NCBI GenBank assembly: GCA_051453625.1 | Contig: JBOZIK010000001.1 | Location: 223,933,921 to 223,976,035 of the forward strand | Direction: 5' to 3' | DNA: 42,115 nucleotides | Source of the DNA: Welwitschia mirabilis | Lineage: Eukaryota; Gnetophyta; Gnetopsida; Welwitschiales | Shown here: in pieces, positions 1 to 10,986 of the stretch | Layout: each line of letters starts with the position of its first letter | Numbering within the stretch: position 1 is the first letter of the stretch | Translations under genes and position numbers: made by a program | Notes under the pieces: model-generated | What the model was told of the DNA's origin: nothing | Databases searched by the model: none | The model's input: the letters and a program-made list of their open reading frames with translations, nothing else

Positions 1-41
1 TTTAATTATTAATTTTTACGTTAGTATGTTAAGAGCTAGTG

Positions 42-42
<1 letters not shown>

Positions 43-76
<34 letters not shown>
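43..76. repeat. (TA)17 microsatellite
   Basis: An uninterrupted TA dinucleotide run of about 34 bp. Such runs are frequent in A+T-rich plant intergenic DNA and often vary in length between individuals. No gene is seen beside it. Confidence 0.97.
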
Positions 77-80
<4 letters not shown>

Positions 81-1640
81 TGTTTTAGGTACAATTTCCA
101 CTTAACATAAGGCTAGATACTAGAATGGATAAGTTAAAATTTAGGAACCATCTAATTGATACCATTGGTTTTGAGGAGAAAGAAAGGAAATGAGGTATGA
201 AGAGACTAAGAAGTTAGGCATAAAAAAAGACTAATTCTAAAATACATCTTTCTGGAAAATAAATAAAATTATGAATATCACTTTGTAAGAGATCCACTTA
301 GAAAGATAGAGAAGTTCTAATGCTTCCTAAAAGGGATAATAGGCATTCATCCAAGATTCAGTGCCACCTACAAAGGAAACACTATTCTGTATTAGTTGTT
401 TAATATATAATATTACATGCTAAGTGTTGTGTTTATGCTACAACATTATTGATTATGAAAAATTGTAAATTAGTATTTACACTATCTTTACCATAAAATT
501 ACTTAAAAAGGTAGTGTTTATTATTTTCTTGCTTCTGTATATCTAGCTCAATATATGCTAAACATTAGAATTTCTTATAAATAAGTGCTATTTTAACATC
601 TTAATTTATTTCATAAATGCATTTTATCTTTCCACCTTAAATAATATATTTTATGAAAGTAGTGAAAATTTTTTAATATTTAACTTAAAGTATTTAAGTT
701 GGACTTTTTATGGATATTTTATCTTAATAATATAATTTAAATTAACTTGGTTGAAGATTTGATTATCTTAACTAGGTTTTTAGTAAGCCACTATGTTTTT
801 AAAAATAAATGATCAAAGCTACTCTTTCAGATTAACATTTTTACATTTATAGCATTTTTAGTGCATAGATTTAAAGCATTGATGAATATTTTTATTAATT
901 ATCAATTTTAACATGTTTTAGATTTAGAAGGAGGATACTCCTAAAGTTAGCTAATAAAGATGAAGAAGTAGTTTACTTAGAAAGATAGCTAAGAAAAACG
1001 ATGAAATAAAAGAGGCAGGTATGTTAGAGACTCTAAAAAAACATGATTTAGAAAAATAAATTAAAAATTAGATTAAAATAGTAATAGAGAAAGAAGACTT
1101 AGAGGCTATGAAACTACTTCAAGATAGATTATTAAAGAACAAATCTACCCTAGCTTATGTGTGAGATGGAATAAAGGTTGTCCAATCTTCTTAAATTACC
1201 TCTAATGTAAGGGGAATCTTACAAGAGAAATAGAAATTAGAATCATCAAAAAATCCATAATATAAGAAAATTTGTAATAGGTTACTATTGAGAAGATAAT
1301 AAATACTCTATAATGTTAAACTATAATACCCATTGGTTAGATTGTTTTTTAAAAAGATTAGGAATATAAATATTAATTCATACCTACTTTAAAAAATATA
1401 AGTGCGAAGAATGTTTAGTTCAATTAAGTTTATTTAACTCCTTTTGTAAGGAAAACTATCTATACTCAGAATCAAATTATCTAAGATAATTTTACTTTTC
1501 TTTAAAATGGAAATCTTAATTATGATCTCATAGGAATTTTAGCCATGCTTTAGCTCATGGAGGGTTTCTAAAAATGCTTTCTTAGATAACTTCAACTAAA
1601 AAGAATAGTTGAAAATTTTAACAAAAATCATTGAATATTA
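77..1640. other. No gene recognised; A+T-rich intergenic DNA
   Basis: Both strands are full of stops and I recognise no domain. The part from about 900 onward, rich in AAG/GAA on the + strand, could be the degraded leader and N-terminal gag of the gypsy relic that follows. I saw neither a PBS nor an LTR end to prove it. Confidence 0.6.
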
Positions 1641-1653
1641 AAAAAAAATAAAA

Positions 1654-2080
1654 TGAAAGATTTGATGAACTCATAAAAAAGTATAACATATTACTAGATA
1701 AATTTCCTAATTATAGAATCTCTACAAGGGGAATAAATGGAGCCTTACTTAGGGGATTACAAAGCCATACCCTAAGGAGTCAAATTTATTATGCAAAGGG
1801 ATTCTTAATATAATAGATGAAACCATTATCTAATTATATAACATAAGTCAAGTATGGAGGGAAGAAAATGAGGGAAAATAGCAGTAAATGAAGTTTCAAC
1901 ATTAAAATAGAAGGTAGCTATATAGCTTTAAGCATATTAGTCTTATGAAAGAAATATCTAAAAGGTAACTGATACTGTGATAGAAACATTTGATTAGTTA
2001 GATGTGCAACATCTAAAATAGAAAGAAGTATGCACCTTTAAATATTGTGAGGAAGATAAAGAGAAAATAGAGTGCCCTTA
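1654..2080 (+). pseudogene. gypsy gag-like fragment with a degenerate zinc-knuckle-like motif
   Basis: From 1660 the + strand reads about 50 codons without a stop, including RGINGALLRGLQSHTLRSQI. This resembles the gag stretch of plant gypsy elements in which an aromatic/GL pair precedes a charged helix. Around 2031-2077 a Cys-poor knuckle-like string KYCEEDKEKIECP appears in the position expected for the nucleocapsid CCHC motif, but at least one Cys and the His are absent. The assignment rests mainly on position directly upstream of the protease. It could also be unrelated A-rich DNA. Confidence 0.4.
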
Positions 2081-2303
2081 GACGCAAGAATTTATTTGAT
2101 GGCTTCACATGAATAGGTTTAATTTGAAATTAAGGAATTATCCCTAGAAAATAAATAAATCTATTCTTACTAAAATAAAAAGTGAAAAGAAAAATAAGAA
2201 AAACCATTATAAAAATATGTAAACTTTAAAAGACAATAACATTATAACTACTATAGAAATTAGAAAAATAAGATCAAGGAAATAATAAAAATAAATATGA
2301 AGT

Positions 2304-2335
2304 AGATACACATATAATTATTTTAGAAAGGCCAT
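2304..2335 (+). repeat. 32-bp exact copy of protease sequence at the edge of a gap
   Basis: The last 32 bases before the N block are identical to 2844-2875, which encode the C-terminal protease motif THIIILERP of the same element. The copy is out of place relative to gag and ends exactly where the gap starts. A short-read contig that ended in a repeated word would produce this; a genuine local duplication is the alternative. Confidence 0.9.
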
Positions 2336-2472
2336 NNNNNNNNNNNNNNNNNNNNNNNNNNNNNNNNNNNNNNNNNNNNNNNNNNNNNNNNNNNNNNNNN
2401 NNNNNNNNNNNNNNNNNNNNNNNNNNNNNNNNNNNNNNNNNNNNNNNNNNNNNNNNNNNNNNNNNNNNNNNN
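2336..2472. other. Assembly gap, 137 N
   Basis: Unknown sequence between the gag-like part and the protease of the gypsy relic. The odd length suggests an estimated gap size, unlike the 100-N gaps further on. Confidence 1.
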
Positions 2473-2664
2473 TTAAAAGATATTATTATGTATTATAGGT
2501 AATGCAAAACAAAGGAATAAGAGAGCCAAATAAAAAAAAATTAAGATGATTAATAAAAATCAAGTTTCATGTGCCTCTACATAGGCTCTTCAAAATAAAC
2601 AAAATGAGAAATATAGTAACCCAAGAACTTCCATGACAAATATAAAGTTGATAGTAAATTAAAA

Positions 2665-2940
2665 ATGGAAGCTTTGGTAGATTTAGAAGCTAGTGTTAAC
2701 ATTATGGCTTATGAGACCTATGAGGAATTTGGAATATCAAAGCTAACACCCTATGGAGGGAAGATTTATTTAGATGGATCATTAGTAACATCTTAAAGAG
2801 GGTTAATTTATTTACTTGATCCTTTAGTAGTAAAAACCTAAGGAGATACACATATAATTATTTTAGAAAGGCCATGAATGACTACTATTAATGAAATTAT
2901 TTATTCTAGAAGAGGGATAATAGAAATTATCTCACAATAA
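2665..2940 (+). pseudogene. gypsy retropepsin (aspartic protease) pseudogene
   Basis: The frame from ATG 2665 reads MEALVDLEASVNIMAYETYE, matching the plant gypsy protease active site, usually ALVDLGASVNLMP. The catalytic Asp (codon 2680-2682) is kept, but the invariant Gly of D-x-G is Glu. About 60 codons later the C-terminal motif GDTHIIILERP corresponds to the usual DTPIILGRPF, again with Gly changed to Glu. Stops interrupt the frame (TAA at CTT-like positions and TGA in place of Trp after ERP). In a live element this enzyme would mature the Gag-Pol polyprotein inside the virus-like particle. Its place between gag and RT is canonical. It is certainly inactive here. Confidence 0.85.
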
Positions 2941-3422
2941 CTTAAGTAGGAAATAAAGTTATCAGATGTTGTTGTCATAAAGAAAATATAGTTTAATACA
3001 AAACCTAAGATTAATGCTATTCTAACTCAAAATGTGAACATAAGATTTAAATCAATAAGTAAGGAAAAATATAATAAAGTAAGTTTAACACCTTAAGAAA
3101 TAGAAAATCCTTTATTAAGAAAGGATTAAAATATATAAAAGTATCTCCTAATGAACCTTTAATCATTCATAGCAATTTAACTCATTCTTATAAGGGAAAA
3201 GTTAAGAAGGTATTAATTAAGGGAAAACAAGCCTTTTCTTGGGACAACACTGATATTAATAGAATAGATCTAGGAATTTAATAATATATAATTTATCTAA
3301 ATACTTTACTAAACCAAATAGAAAACTAGAGAGAAGATGTAAATCACATATGCAAGAAGTAATAAAATAAAAAATTACTATTAAATGTAAGATTTATTTA
3401 TTATATATTAGGCTTACAATGG

Positions 3423-3790
3423 GCTATCCCTATCATTTTAACACTTAAAAAGGAAAATAAATGAAGGGTTTGTATTAACTTTAGAATATTAAATGTAATA
3501 ACCTACAAAGATCACTTCCCTTCACTGTTTGTAAACAAAGTTTTAGAAAGGATATCTGGACATCAATATTAGAGATTATTAGAGGGATTTAGTGGGTATA
3601 GGTGGGTATAACCAAGTTCTTATAACTTTATAGGATTAAGAAAAAATAACATTTACATGTCATTAGGACATTTATTCTTTTAAACTATTACCATTTGGGT
3701 TATGCAATAATTCATCCATATGGTTTATGTAATAATCTAGCTGTTCAGTTTATACAATAATCCAGCCACTTATTAAAGCATTAAAGAGAT
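3423..3790 (+). pseudogene. gypsy reverse transcriptase pseudogene, catalytic YxDD box missing
   Basis: The frame starting at 3423 reads AIPIILTLKKENK, a TGA at the expected Trp, then RVCINFRILN, ITYKDHFPS and VLERISGH. These are the fingers/palm motifs of Ty3/gypsy RT. Motif A follows as LLEGFSGY near 3570-3595, with the catalytic Asp replaced by Glu. A frameshifted LPFGLCNN stretch (motif B-prime region) lies at about 3690. The next recognisable residues, LIKALKRC, belong well downstream of YxDD, so the catalytic motif C segment is deleted. A 25-bp triplication sits at that junction. The enzyme would copy RNA to DNA in an active element; this copy cannot. Confidence 0.9.
3696..3770 (+). repeat. 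25-bp tandem triplication inside the RT relic
   Basis: Three adjacent 25-bp units (3696-3720, 3721-3745, 3746-3770) share the pattern TGGTTTATGCAATAATCCAG. Each would encode a version of FGLCNNPA. As 25 is not a multiple of three, each unit shifts the frame. The units differ from each other by several transitions, so the triplication is old. It lies exactly where the YxDD segment was lost. Confidence 0.85.
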
Positions 3791-3844
3791 GTAAAAAAAA
3801 ATATTAAAACTAAGATAGTTTAAAAATCACCTTATTATAATAGA

Positions 3845-4500
3845 AAGAATAGTTGTAGGACATACAATCTCTGAAAATGTAATAGAAACTAGTGCATCAA
3901 AGATAAGTATTATAAAGGCTATACCACTCCCAAATAAACTTAAGGATCTAAGATCTTTCTTAGAACATGTAGGATATTATAGAAGATTAGAGCTAACTTT
4001 AGTAAAACTACCAAACCCTATGATAATCATTTATAGCAAGATGTAAAGTATGATGAGAATCTTAAATGTCAAAATGCTTTTCAAATTCTAGAATATAAAT
4101 TAATTAAGGCATCTATTCTATAAGGGTCTAATTGGTTAAAACCTATTCACATAATGATTAATGCATCTAATCATGTCATGGAAACCTTTTTGAAGTAAAA
4201 TAATAATGAGAATAAAACTTATGCTATTTCATATACTAGGAAAAAAATTAAATTTAGCCTAAAAAATTTACATAGTAAAAGAAACAAAATTGTTAGCAAT
4301 AGTAATCACACAAGAAAAATTTAGGTATTACATTTTAGAATATGAAGTTAAAGTGTAGAGTGATCATAATGCTACTATATTTTTTAATGAACAACAATGG
4401 AAAAAATTAAGGATTATGAAAAGTATATCACTAATATAGGAATTTAAGCTAAAAATCATTAACAGAAAACAAATAAAAAATGTGGAAGTGTAGTATCTAT
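3845..4500 (+). pseudogene. gypsy RT thumb/connection and RNase H pseudogene
   Basis: Fragments read IVVGHTISE, SKISIIKAIPLPNKLKDL and RSFLEHVGYYRR, the familiar gypsy sequence after the RT palm (GHIVS... RSFLGHAGFYRRF). Further on come NASNHVMETFL (RNase H opening, usually DASNYAVG with Asp; here Asn) and a tail VKVQSDHNA (usually YSDHAAL). RNase H removes the RNA strand after minus-strand DNA synthesis. Frameshifts and TAA/TAG codons separate the blocks. The first catalytic Asp has become Asn, a G-to-A change, in line with the decay seen elsewhere in the element. Confidence 0.8.
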
Positions 4501-4780
4501 CAAGATCATATTTTCCTAATAATGAGGAATAAATAAATGTGAGGAATGAATTTGCTGATGAACATCTCTTAAAAATTCAAAAAAATTTATAGTATGTTGA
4601 TATAGTTAATTTCATGGTTAGTAAGACCTTACAATCTTATATGCATTACTATAAAGAAAAAGATTATTAAAGAAAATAAAAAATTATATATTACATGATA
4701 AGATTTTGTTTAGAAAATGTTAAGATCATATCATTGGAAGATGTGTGGAGGTAGGTTTACAAAATAAGATCATTAAATAA

Positions 4781-5990
4781 GCACACAAGAAAGAAGGTGC
4801 AAAACATCATGGTGTAATAAGGAAAAGAATGAGAATCCTTAATATGGGGTCCTATTGGTCTATAATATTTATAAACTTATAAATTTATGTTCAAAGTTGT
4901 GATAAGTGCCATAAGAAAAGGGCATTTTCTTAAATATTAGAAATTCCATGATAATGGATTCAAGTACTTGAATCATATGATGTGTGAGCTATAGATTTTA
5001 TTAGACCTATTAATTCTTCATCACATAGAAAGATGTACATTTTGGTTTGTGTTGATTACCTAACCAAGTGGGCTAATTTTGAGGCTACATCTCATTTTTA
5101 TTCCAATATTATTATTAATTTTTATAGGTTTAGAGCACCTAAGAGTCTCATTGCTAATAGGAGAACATACTTTACTAGTGAGACTCTTAGCAAACTTTGA
5201 CTTACGTATGGGATGCATCCCAAAATCTTCACTGCATATTATCCTTAATCTAATGATAAAGATGAAGTAAAAATTGGAAACTAAATAGAATATTAACTAA
5301 AATTATAAATATAAAAAAAATAGTTTGGGCTAAAAATTTAAATGTATCTTTTGGTCTTATAAGATAACTTGAAAAAATAGTATAGGACTCACATCATATG
5401 AATTATTTTATTACAAGAGAGAAATACTAGCAATTGAATTTAAAATAAAAACCTTTGAATTGGATAAGGAATTAAATTGTAATTGAGATAAGGATAAAAA
5501 TAATGGATTAAAAACATGAATGTAGTAAATGAAAATATAAGAGAAAATCTCTTAAAAATAAACTAATATAAGAGAAAACAAAAATATTTCATAATAATAA
5601 AATCACAAAAACCAATTTTAAACTAGAAGATTTAGTTATAGTATATGATCCTAAAAAGAATCATTTCAAATAAAAATCTAAATAGAATTGACTTGAACCT
5701 TATAAAATAATAGAAACTATAAGACATGAAGCTATAGAAATGCATCATGGTATATAATCCTAAAAAGCTTTATTTCAAATAAAAATATGAACAAAATTAA
5801 CTTGGACATTATAAAACAATAAAAAGTATAAGACATGAAGCTATAAAAATGCATGAAGCTCATGAGAAAGTAATTTATCAAGTTAGATAAATAATAAACA
5901 TTTATAATAATCATAAATCTTCATTAGAATACTTAGAAAACCATTATAGAGTGGAGAGACTACTTCCACTCTATCTATTAAAATAAATTA
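4781..5990 (+). pseudogene. gypsy integrase pseudogene
   Basis: Three parts are recognisable. From 4781 the zinc-binding module reads AHKKEGAKHHGV, then GSYWS and VQSCDKCHKKR, keeping the His and Cys pairs. From 4987 the core reads AIDFIRPINSSS (usual DFIGP), ILVCVDYLTKW, then IANRRTYFTSETL, where the second catalytic Asp of D,D-35-E is Asn (usual SDxGTYF), and AYYP...DEVKIGN with the Glu kept. From about 5570 the C-terminal part reads TKIFHNNKITKTNF and LEDLVIVYDPKK, the plant gypsy motif before the chromatin-targeting tail. There is no chromodomain that I can see. A 109-bp tandem duplication (5641-5858) lies inside this last part. The enzyme would join cDNA to host DNA; here it has Trp-to-stop and Gly-to-Arg changes as well and is dead. 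Confidence 0.88.
5641..5858 (+). repeat. Tandem duplication of about 109 bp in the integrase C-terminal region
   Basis: Unit 1 starts GTATATGATCCTAAAAAG at 5641; unit 2 starts GTATATAATCCTAAAAAG at 5750. Both end with AAGACATGAAGCTATA and ATGCAT. The units differ at roughly one base in six to eight, so the duplication is not recent. It lies in sequence that would encode the domain after VIVYDPKK. Confidence 0.85.
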
Positions 5991-8300
5991 AATAATAAAA
6001 TAATAATTCATAATAGTATTCTAAATATAGTTTCATATATTAACTTTTGAGAGTGCTAAGGAAGAAAATTGAATTACTTGAGAAAAGATAAATTAACTTT
6101 GTAAAACTTTAATAGAAGGTTATGCATCTTATTTTTAGATTAAGACCTTGAGAATCATTCCATCAATACTATCATATGTATTTATTATGGTATTTAAAAA
6201 AAATTACAATGTCTTATTACAAGTGCACTAAGAAAAATAATCCTAAAAGAGGTCTTTAGTAGTGTAAATTGGTAATTATGATCACTTTATTAGGGGGCTA
6301 GTGGCCATGGTATAAATTTATTCTTATAGGTTCTTACTTTTTTAATAGTAGTTGCATTTTCCTCATTATGAATAAAGGTTCAAGGTTTGTAATTAGAAAT
6401 GTTTAAGGAATGCTAGTATTCCAAGAGTTCTTTAAGGCATAGCCAGTTACCAAAACTATATTTAATCAGAATAAAACAATGTTAACTAAGTTAATATGTC
6501 ATAAATCAATATTTTAAAAATTAAAAATAATTATCTTCAAGTATAAAATGGAATGTTGATCAAGGGGTATTAACTTCGGAATTTGTATGTCATAATTAAA
6601 TTTATTTTAAATTAAAAAAGTAAGCTTCTCAATTTCTTATAGTTCTCCAAATATTTCTAAAGTGGTTTATTGAGATAGCTAGAGAAATTTGCTTGAAAGA
6701 AATTGAAATAATAATTTTTATATATAAATAACCTTCATGTGATTAAAAATTTAAAAAATAGAATTTCTATTGGAAAAAGCTTTATTACAAAGAGTATTAA
6801 AAGCATCAAAGAATATTGGGTATTCATAAGACATGGGATTATAACACTTTTAAAGGCTAAGAAGAAGTAGGAATCTGTTTTCTAAAGTAGCTCATAAACC
6901 TTTTATTCCTAATCAACCTCCTAGCCCTTGATGATCTAGAAAAAGATGGTAGCAAGTTAATTTTTCTTAGAGGTTCTATAAGCATCTATACACTTTAAGG
7001 GCGTGCATTCCAAAAGTTGAATTAGCCTTTTACATCCTATATAATATTTTTAATATTTTTGTTATTAAGGATTAAAGCTGCTAAACGTAGTATTTGATTA
7101 GTTCTTTAAAACTAGTAAACCCTTATTTTTATATTTTTTAGCCAAGATACTAACTTTCCTAAAGAAACATTATAGGTAATTTTTCTACAATTGAGGAATA
7201 GATGTAACTCCTTAGTCCTCATTGTTGGGTATTCATTTACGAGGTGATGAATCATAGGTTTAAAGAAAGAACGAATAATGCCATTATGAAACCTATCTGT
7301 ATCATTTTCCATAGTAAAATAATCCAATGTATCTATAACCTCACCATAGATTTTCAAGTAAAAAAGGAAGGTTTAACTATGTGTTTAGTTTTAATAGTAA
7401 TTCATAGGTAAATAGGTTTCACATTTTGGATGCACATGTTAATCTATATTAAATCAAAGTTAAATAAATAATATTTTACTTTATTAATGCCTAAAAAAAC
7501 AAGTGGATAAGAAGAAATGAAAATAAGATTAGTAGAGTGAAATGTCATACCTAATTCTATTATAGATGAATAACTCTTTAAGAATTACTTACTGAAGATG
7601 GAAGTGACTAACTAGTTTAAAAATTTATTATTTATATATGTTGTTTTATTTTTGTTTACATAATTATTTGAGAAGGCTACATTCATCAATAGTTTATATT
7701 ATAACATGTATTAAGATGATAAGTTAATAAATCAAAATAAGATAACATCGAGGTAAGTAGCATACCTGATCATAATATTAGTTTCATCAGATTTCAAGTA
7801 TGAACTAGTCATTTTTCCATAAGCTATGCATTAATTAAAGAATCCTAAACTAATCAAGTACTTGATTTGAAGCCAAACATTTAAATTAATTATGGTCTTA
7901 GTTTAGTATCTTCTTAATTAATTAATAGCTAAGATTTTAGGATTAAGTAAACTAATATGATTATTTTTTCCTAGAGAGTTTGTTTCCTAATTAACTTTTG
8001 ATGTAAAGCCACAACTTTGAATCAGTATAACTATATTATTTAAATTATTTAAATAAAAATAATAATATAAATAACTAACCATAGTTGAGTTGAGTTAATT
8101 AATTCATTAGAACAAGTTCAAAGCCTAAACTAGAACTTAAATCAACTTGGAAACATTTTATTATAGCCTCTTTAATACTCATAGGAGACATGTTCTTTAG
8201 AATCTAGGCTTAAAAAGATTATAATGCCAAATCATAGTTATTAGATTGAATAATTTATGAATCTAAAGCTTAAGATTTAAATTAAAATCTCGTTTAGCCT
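5991..8300. other. No gene recognised
   Basis: A+T-rich DNA downstream of the gypsy integrase. It may contain that element's 3-prime untranslated region and LTR, but no polypurine tract or LTR pair was convincing. An 81-codon open frame on the minus strand at 7112-7357 has no recognisable domain and an unremarkable composition, so I do not call it a gene. Confidence 0.55.
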
Positions 8301-8309
8301 AACTAATTA

Positions 8310-8602
8310 TTAATAATGTATTCAATGTTTGTCGAACAAGGGTTTAACCATTTACAGAACCCTTCAAATTTATTCTTTAACTCTGATTTATATTTTTACT
8401 TCTTATTATTCATAATACATATTAATATAGTGCTAATAGTCGTGTATACATTATGGTATCATACCTAGGGATTCGTGAAAACCCTAGTGATGTGCTTTTT
8501 TATATAAGCAATCTTTCTATTGAAATAAGAGAAGAGAAATAAAATTTATCTTTTGGGACATCTGGTTCTCTTCATTCTTGAGCTCTATTGTTTCCTAAAA
8601 AA
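8310..8602 (+). mobile_element. 5-prime LTR end of a second copia-type retrotransposon (start uncertain)
   Basis: The right edge is set by the PBS that follows at 8603. Upstream are a TATA box (8501-8508), a promoter-like ACCCTAG segment, and a pyrimidine-rich end CATTCTTGAGCTCTATTGTTTCC. That is the usual make-up of a short plant copia LTR. The expected terminal CA reads TA before a short A-run. I set the left edge by eye; no partner LTR was found in the window, so the rest of the element is lost or unrecognisable. Confidence 0.5.
8501..8508 (+). promoter_or_regulatory. Likely LTR TATA box (TATATAAG)
   Basis: A consensus plant TATA element about 95 bp before the end of the putative LTR, where the U3/R boundary of a short copia LTR would be expected. 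Confidence 0.5.
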
Positions 8603-8614
8603 TGGTATCGGAGC
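8603..8614 (+). promoter_or_regulatory. Primer-binding site, initiator Met-tRNA type
   Basis: TGGTATCGGAGC differs at one base from TGGTATCAGAGC, the site used by most plant LTR retrotransposons to bind the 3-prime end of initiator methionyl-tRNA and start minus-strand DNA synthesis. The change is A to G. Confidence 0.75.
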
Positions 8615-9480
8615 TTCTAGGTTATAATTCCTAATGTTCTTAAAGTTTCTTAACCATTTTTGAGGTTCTTGTGGCCTCTTCGAAGCTTGCATGCCTTTTC
8701 ATGTTCCTTTATGCTTGTGTTACTATCATTTTTTTAAGGTTTTGGTCTAAAGATTTTTTGTGGTTTTACAGGATTTGCATTACATTATCTTGTAGATTAT
8801 TTTTTGAACTATTTGTAAGATTTTTTAAGACCTTAGTTTTGTGGTTCTTGTTCCTCCATCTGCATTGCATTTATTATTGCTTTGTTATTATTCTACCTGC
8901 AAATCACACGACATTAGTGCTGATACCTTTTCCTGTTTATTCTCTATGGTTCTATTCTTGTTGCTACTGAAACACTCTTCCCACTATGTTTCCCTTTTTT
9001 AAATCCTTTTAGTAGGGTAAATAAGCTTTAGTTACCATAAGCTTTGAGTCTTCTCTTCTTCATTTTTCCTGTTCTTCATAGCCTTTACTTTGAGAACTAT
9101 AGGATTTTTGAAGGCCTCCTTCAAGCTTCTAGCTACCATGTTAGCTTAATCACTTATATACATTCACTTAATCTTTTCATTTCCTCTAATCCATATTTTG
9201 AAGACCCCATTAGATCATTAGATATCTACTTTGATTTTTACCTAATCATTATTTAACACGTAATCAAACTTGAGGATTTTATTGTTTATATGATATTATT
9301 TCAACTCATTACATCATATTTTACATAATTAGTTTAATCATGTTAGTAGTTAAAAAGACATCTAGATCGCTAAATTATTTGCCAAGTGCTTCTTCTATTA
9401 GTACCAATATAGTAGTTAATTTAGGGTTATCATGTATAACTATGATTTACTATAAAATAGTAAACATAATTATTACTCAT
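8615..9480. other. Possible copia leader; no clear gene
   Basis: The + strand shows open frames at 8671-8970 and 9044-9256 of 99 and 70 codons. Their products are almost only Phe, Leu, Ile, Tyr, Cys and Ser, as expected from T-rich DNA rather than from a real protein. The stretch probably belongs to the element whose PBS is at 8603. Confidence 0.5.
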
Positions 9481-9570
9481 TCTCTATCTTTTACGTTTTC
9501 ATTCAAATTAAGCTCTGCTAAAACCCTTCTCATGGAGACTTAGGTAATGGATAATTTTGGTGATACAAAT
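9481..9570 (+). pseudogene. Possible copia gag N-terminal fragment
   Basis: The + strand reads SFTFSFKLSSAKTLLMET, a stop, then VM. This resembles the opening of many plant copia Gag proteins, in which a KLSSxNxLLWxxQV-like string starts the conserved domain: here Asn is Lys, Trp is Met, and Gln is a TAG stop. Position about 0.9 kb after the PBS is plausible. The match is short and could be chance. Confidence 0.35.
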
Positions 9571-10579
9571 TTTAATTTCTATTTTAGATGCTTTTACTAC
9601 ATTTAGGAACATACATAGCTTTAGTGAAAATAGGGATAGATAAAAATTTATACTTGATTAAAGTCTACATTTAAAAACATACAATTGAGACTTTGGGACT
9701 TGCACCCAAAACTTTGGAATTATAACATAAAATTTACATGTTTTATATGAATATGGAACTTGAATAGCTTATCTTTAGTTCATTTTTAAAATTTAAATTC
9801 ACATACAATAAATTTTTTAGTAATCCTTAGATATAATATTTTTGCATAGTTAAAGTTAAAGTTGATTTTGTTTGAACTTAGTTTAAATAAGACCTATATA
9901 ACTTTAAAAACTAAGTCATTTTATAGAGTGGAAGGTTATTTCATTTATGAATTTTGAAAAATTTCTCTCAGACTTGTTTCTTATATAATTTAAGAAAATA
10001 ATTATTAAGTTAGGATGGTAGCATTACTTAACTTTGAATGAAAAATATAGTGTAGAAATTATTTTAGAATTTTATAAAAATATGGACTATGCTAAGGAAG
10101 AAAAGATATTAGTCATGAATATGAATAATTAAAGAATTACCTTATCTTAGAAGAACATTAGAAACATACTATAAACACCAAAAAAGAAAAGGTTTATTAC
10201 AAGTTTTAATAAAAATAAGGATTTCAAACTAAGTATGACTTTGTTTGGAAGGATTTTAATTAAAAAGGAAAGAGTTAATTTTGATTAAAATTATAAATCA
10301 AAATTAATAATAATAATAAAAATTATGAATGCAGTTAAAGAGTTTTTAAGTAAGGAACTATGGGAAACAAGGATTTCTAATAGTATGTGACAAGAAGCTA
10401 CAAGAGTGCACTTTTAATGCCAAGATTGTTGCAAGAGTTTTAGCTTATGGATAAGAGAGCAAGAGAGATGGAAGTAGAGTAGGGCAATGATGGTGCATCT
10501 AGGATAGGTGTAAAATATTTTAATTTGGTATCGGTTGTAGTAGCAAGGTGGAAATTATATGGTTATGAAAATTGTATCC
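9571..10579. other. No gene recognised
   Basis: A+T-rich spacer with no open frame of interest. The 5-prime end of the LINE relic may lie in its right part, but I cannot place it. Confidence 0.55.
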
Positions 10580-10986
10580 TTCTAATGAAGGCATCTCCAT
10601 TTTATGCAAAGAAGGTAAAACCCATTCTTGAGGATTTATACTTAGCACTTCTTAATGATATCTCCTATGATGAAAGGTTTTTAAGGGAATAATAGATTTA
10701 ATATAAGGAAATACTAAAACATTATCTTAATACTAAGGATCATTTCAAATATATTCTAGTAGGGCATTTTAATCTGTAGGTGCACATTGTAGGTTACAAC
10801 TAATTAGGAAATGTGTCATGTTTTAATTCAAAGAGGATTTAAATAGTGTAATGATTAGAGGTTCTTAGATTATTATAATAATGGATTTAGTTCTATCTCA
10901 TTAGAGATTAAGAAAATATTATGGTAAAATCTTTTATAAAATTTTTATTTGGTTAACCTTAGTCTTATAAGCTCAAAACTTCATTA

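Larger units (their letters stand above)
1640..5990 (+). mobile_element. Decayed Ty3/gypsy LTR retrotransposon (internal region)
   Basis: Fragments of a gypsy polyprotein occur in the canonical order: gag-like (about 1.65-2.08 kb), aspartic protease (2.66-2.94), RT (3.42-3.79), RNase H (3.85-4.50), integrase with HHCC, core and C-terminal parts (4.78-5.99). Integrase after RNase H is the gypsy order; copia elements have it before RT. The RT motif KDHFP...LERISGH and the integrase tail resemble the non-chromoviral Tat/Athila group of plants, but this assignment is from memory of motif style and is tentative. Every domain has stops and frameshifts, and several catalytic positions are changed, so the element is dead. 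I could not locate its LTRs: no matching pair was seen in 1-900 and 6000-8300. The true ends may be missing or too diverged. Confidence 0.85.

Noticed and set aside
5079-5270. 63-codon open frame
   Set aside because: Out-of-frame shadow of the gypsy integrase core, whose true frame is the one with ILVCVDYLTKW.
8671-8970. 99-codon hydrophobic open frame, membrane-protein-like
   Set aside because: Phe/Leu/Ile/Cys/Tyr enrichment follows from T-rich DNA; no domain, no plausible start context, and it lies in a probable copia leader.
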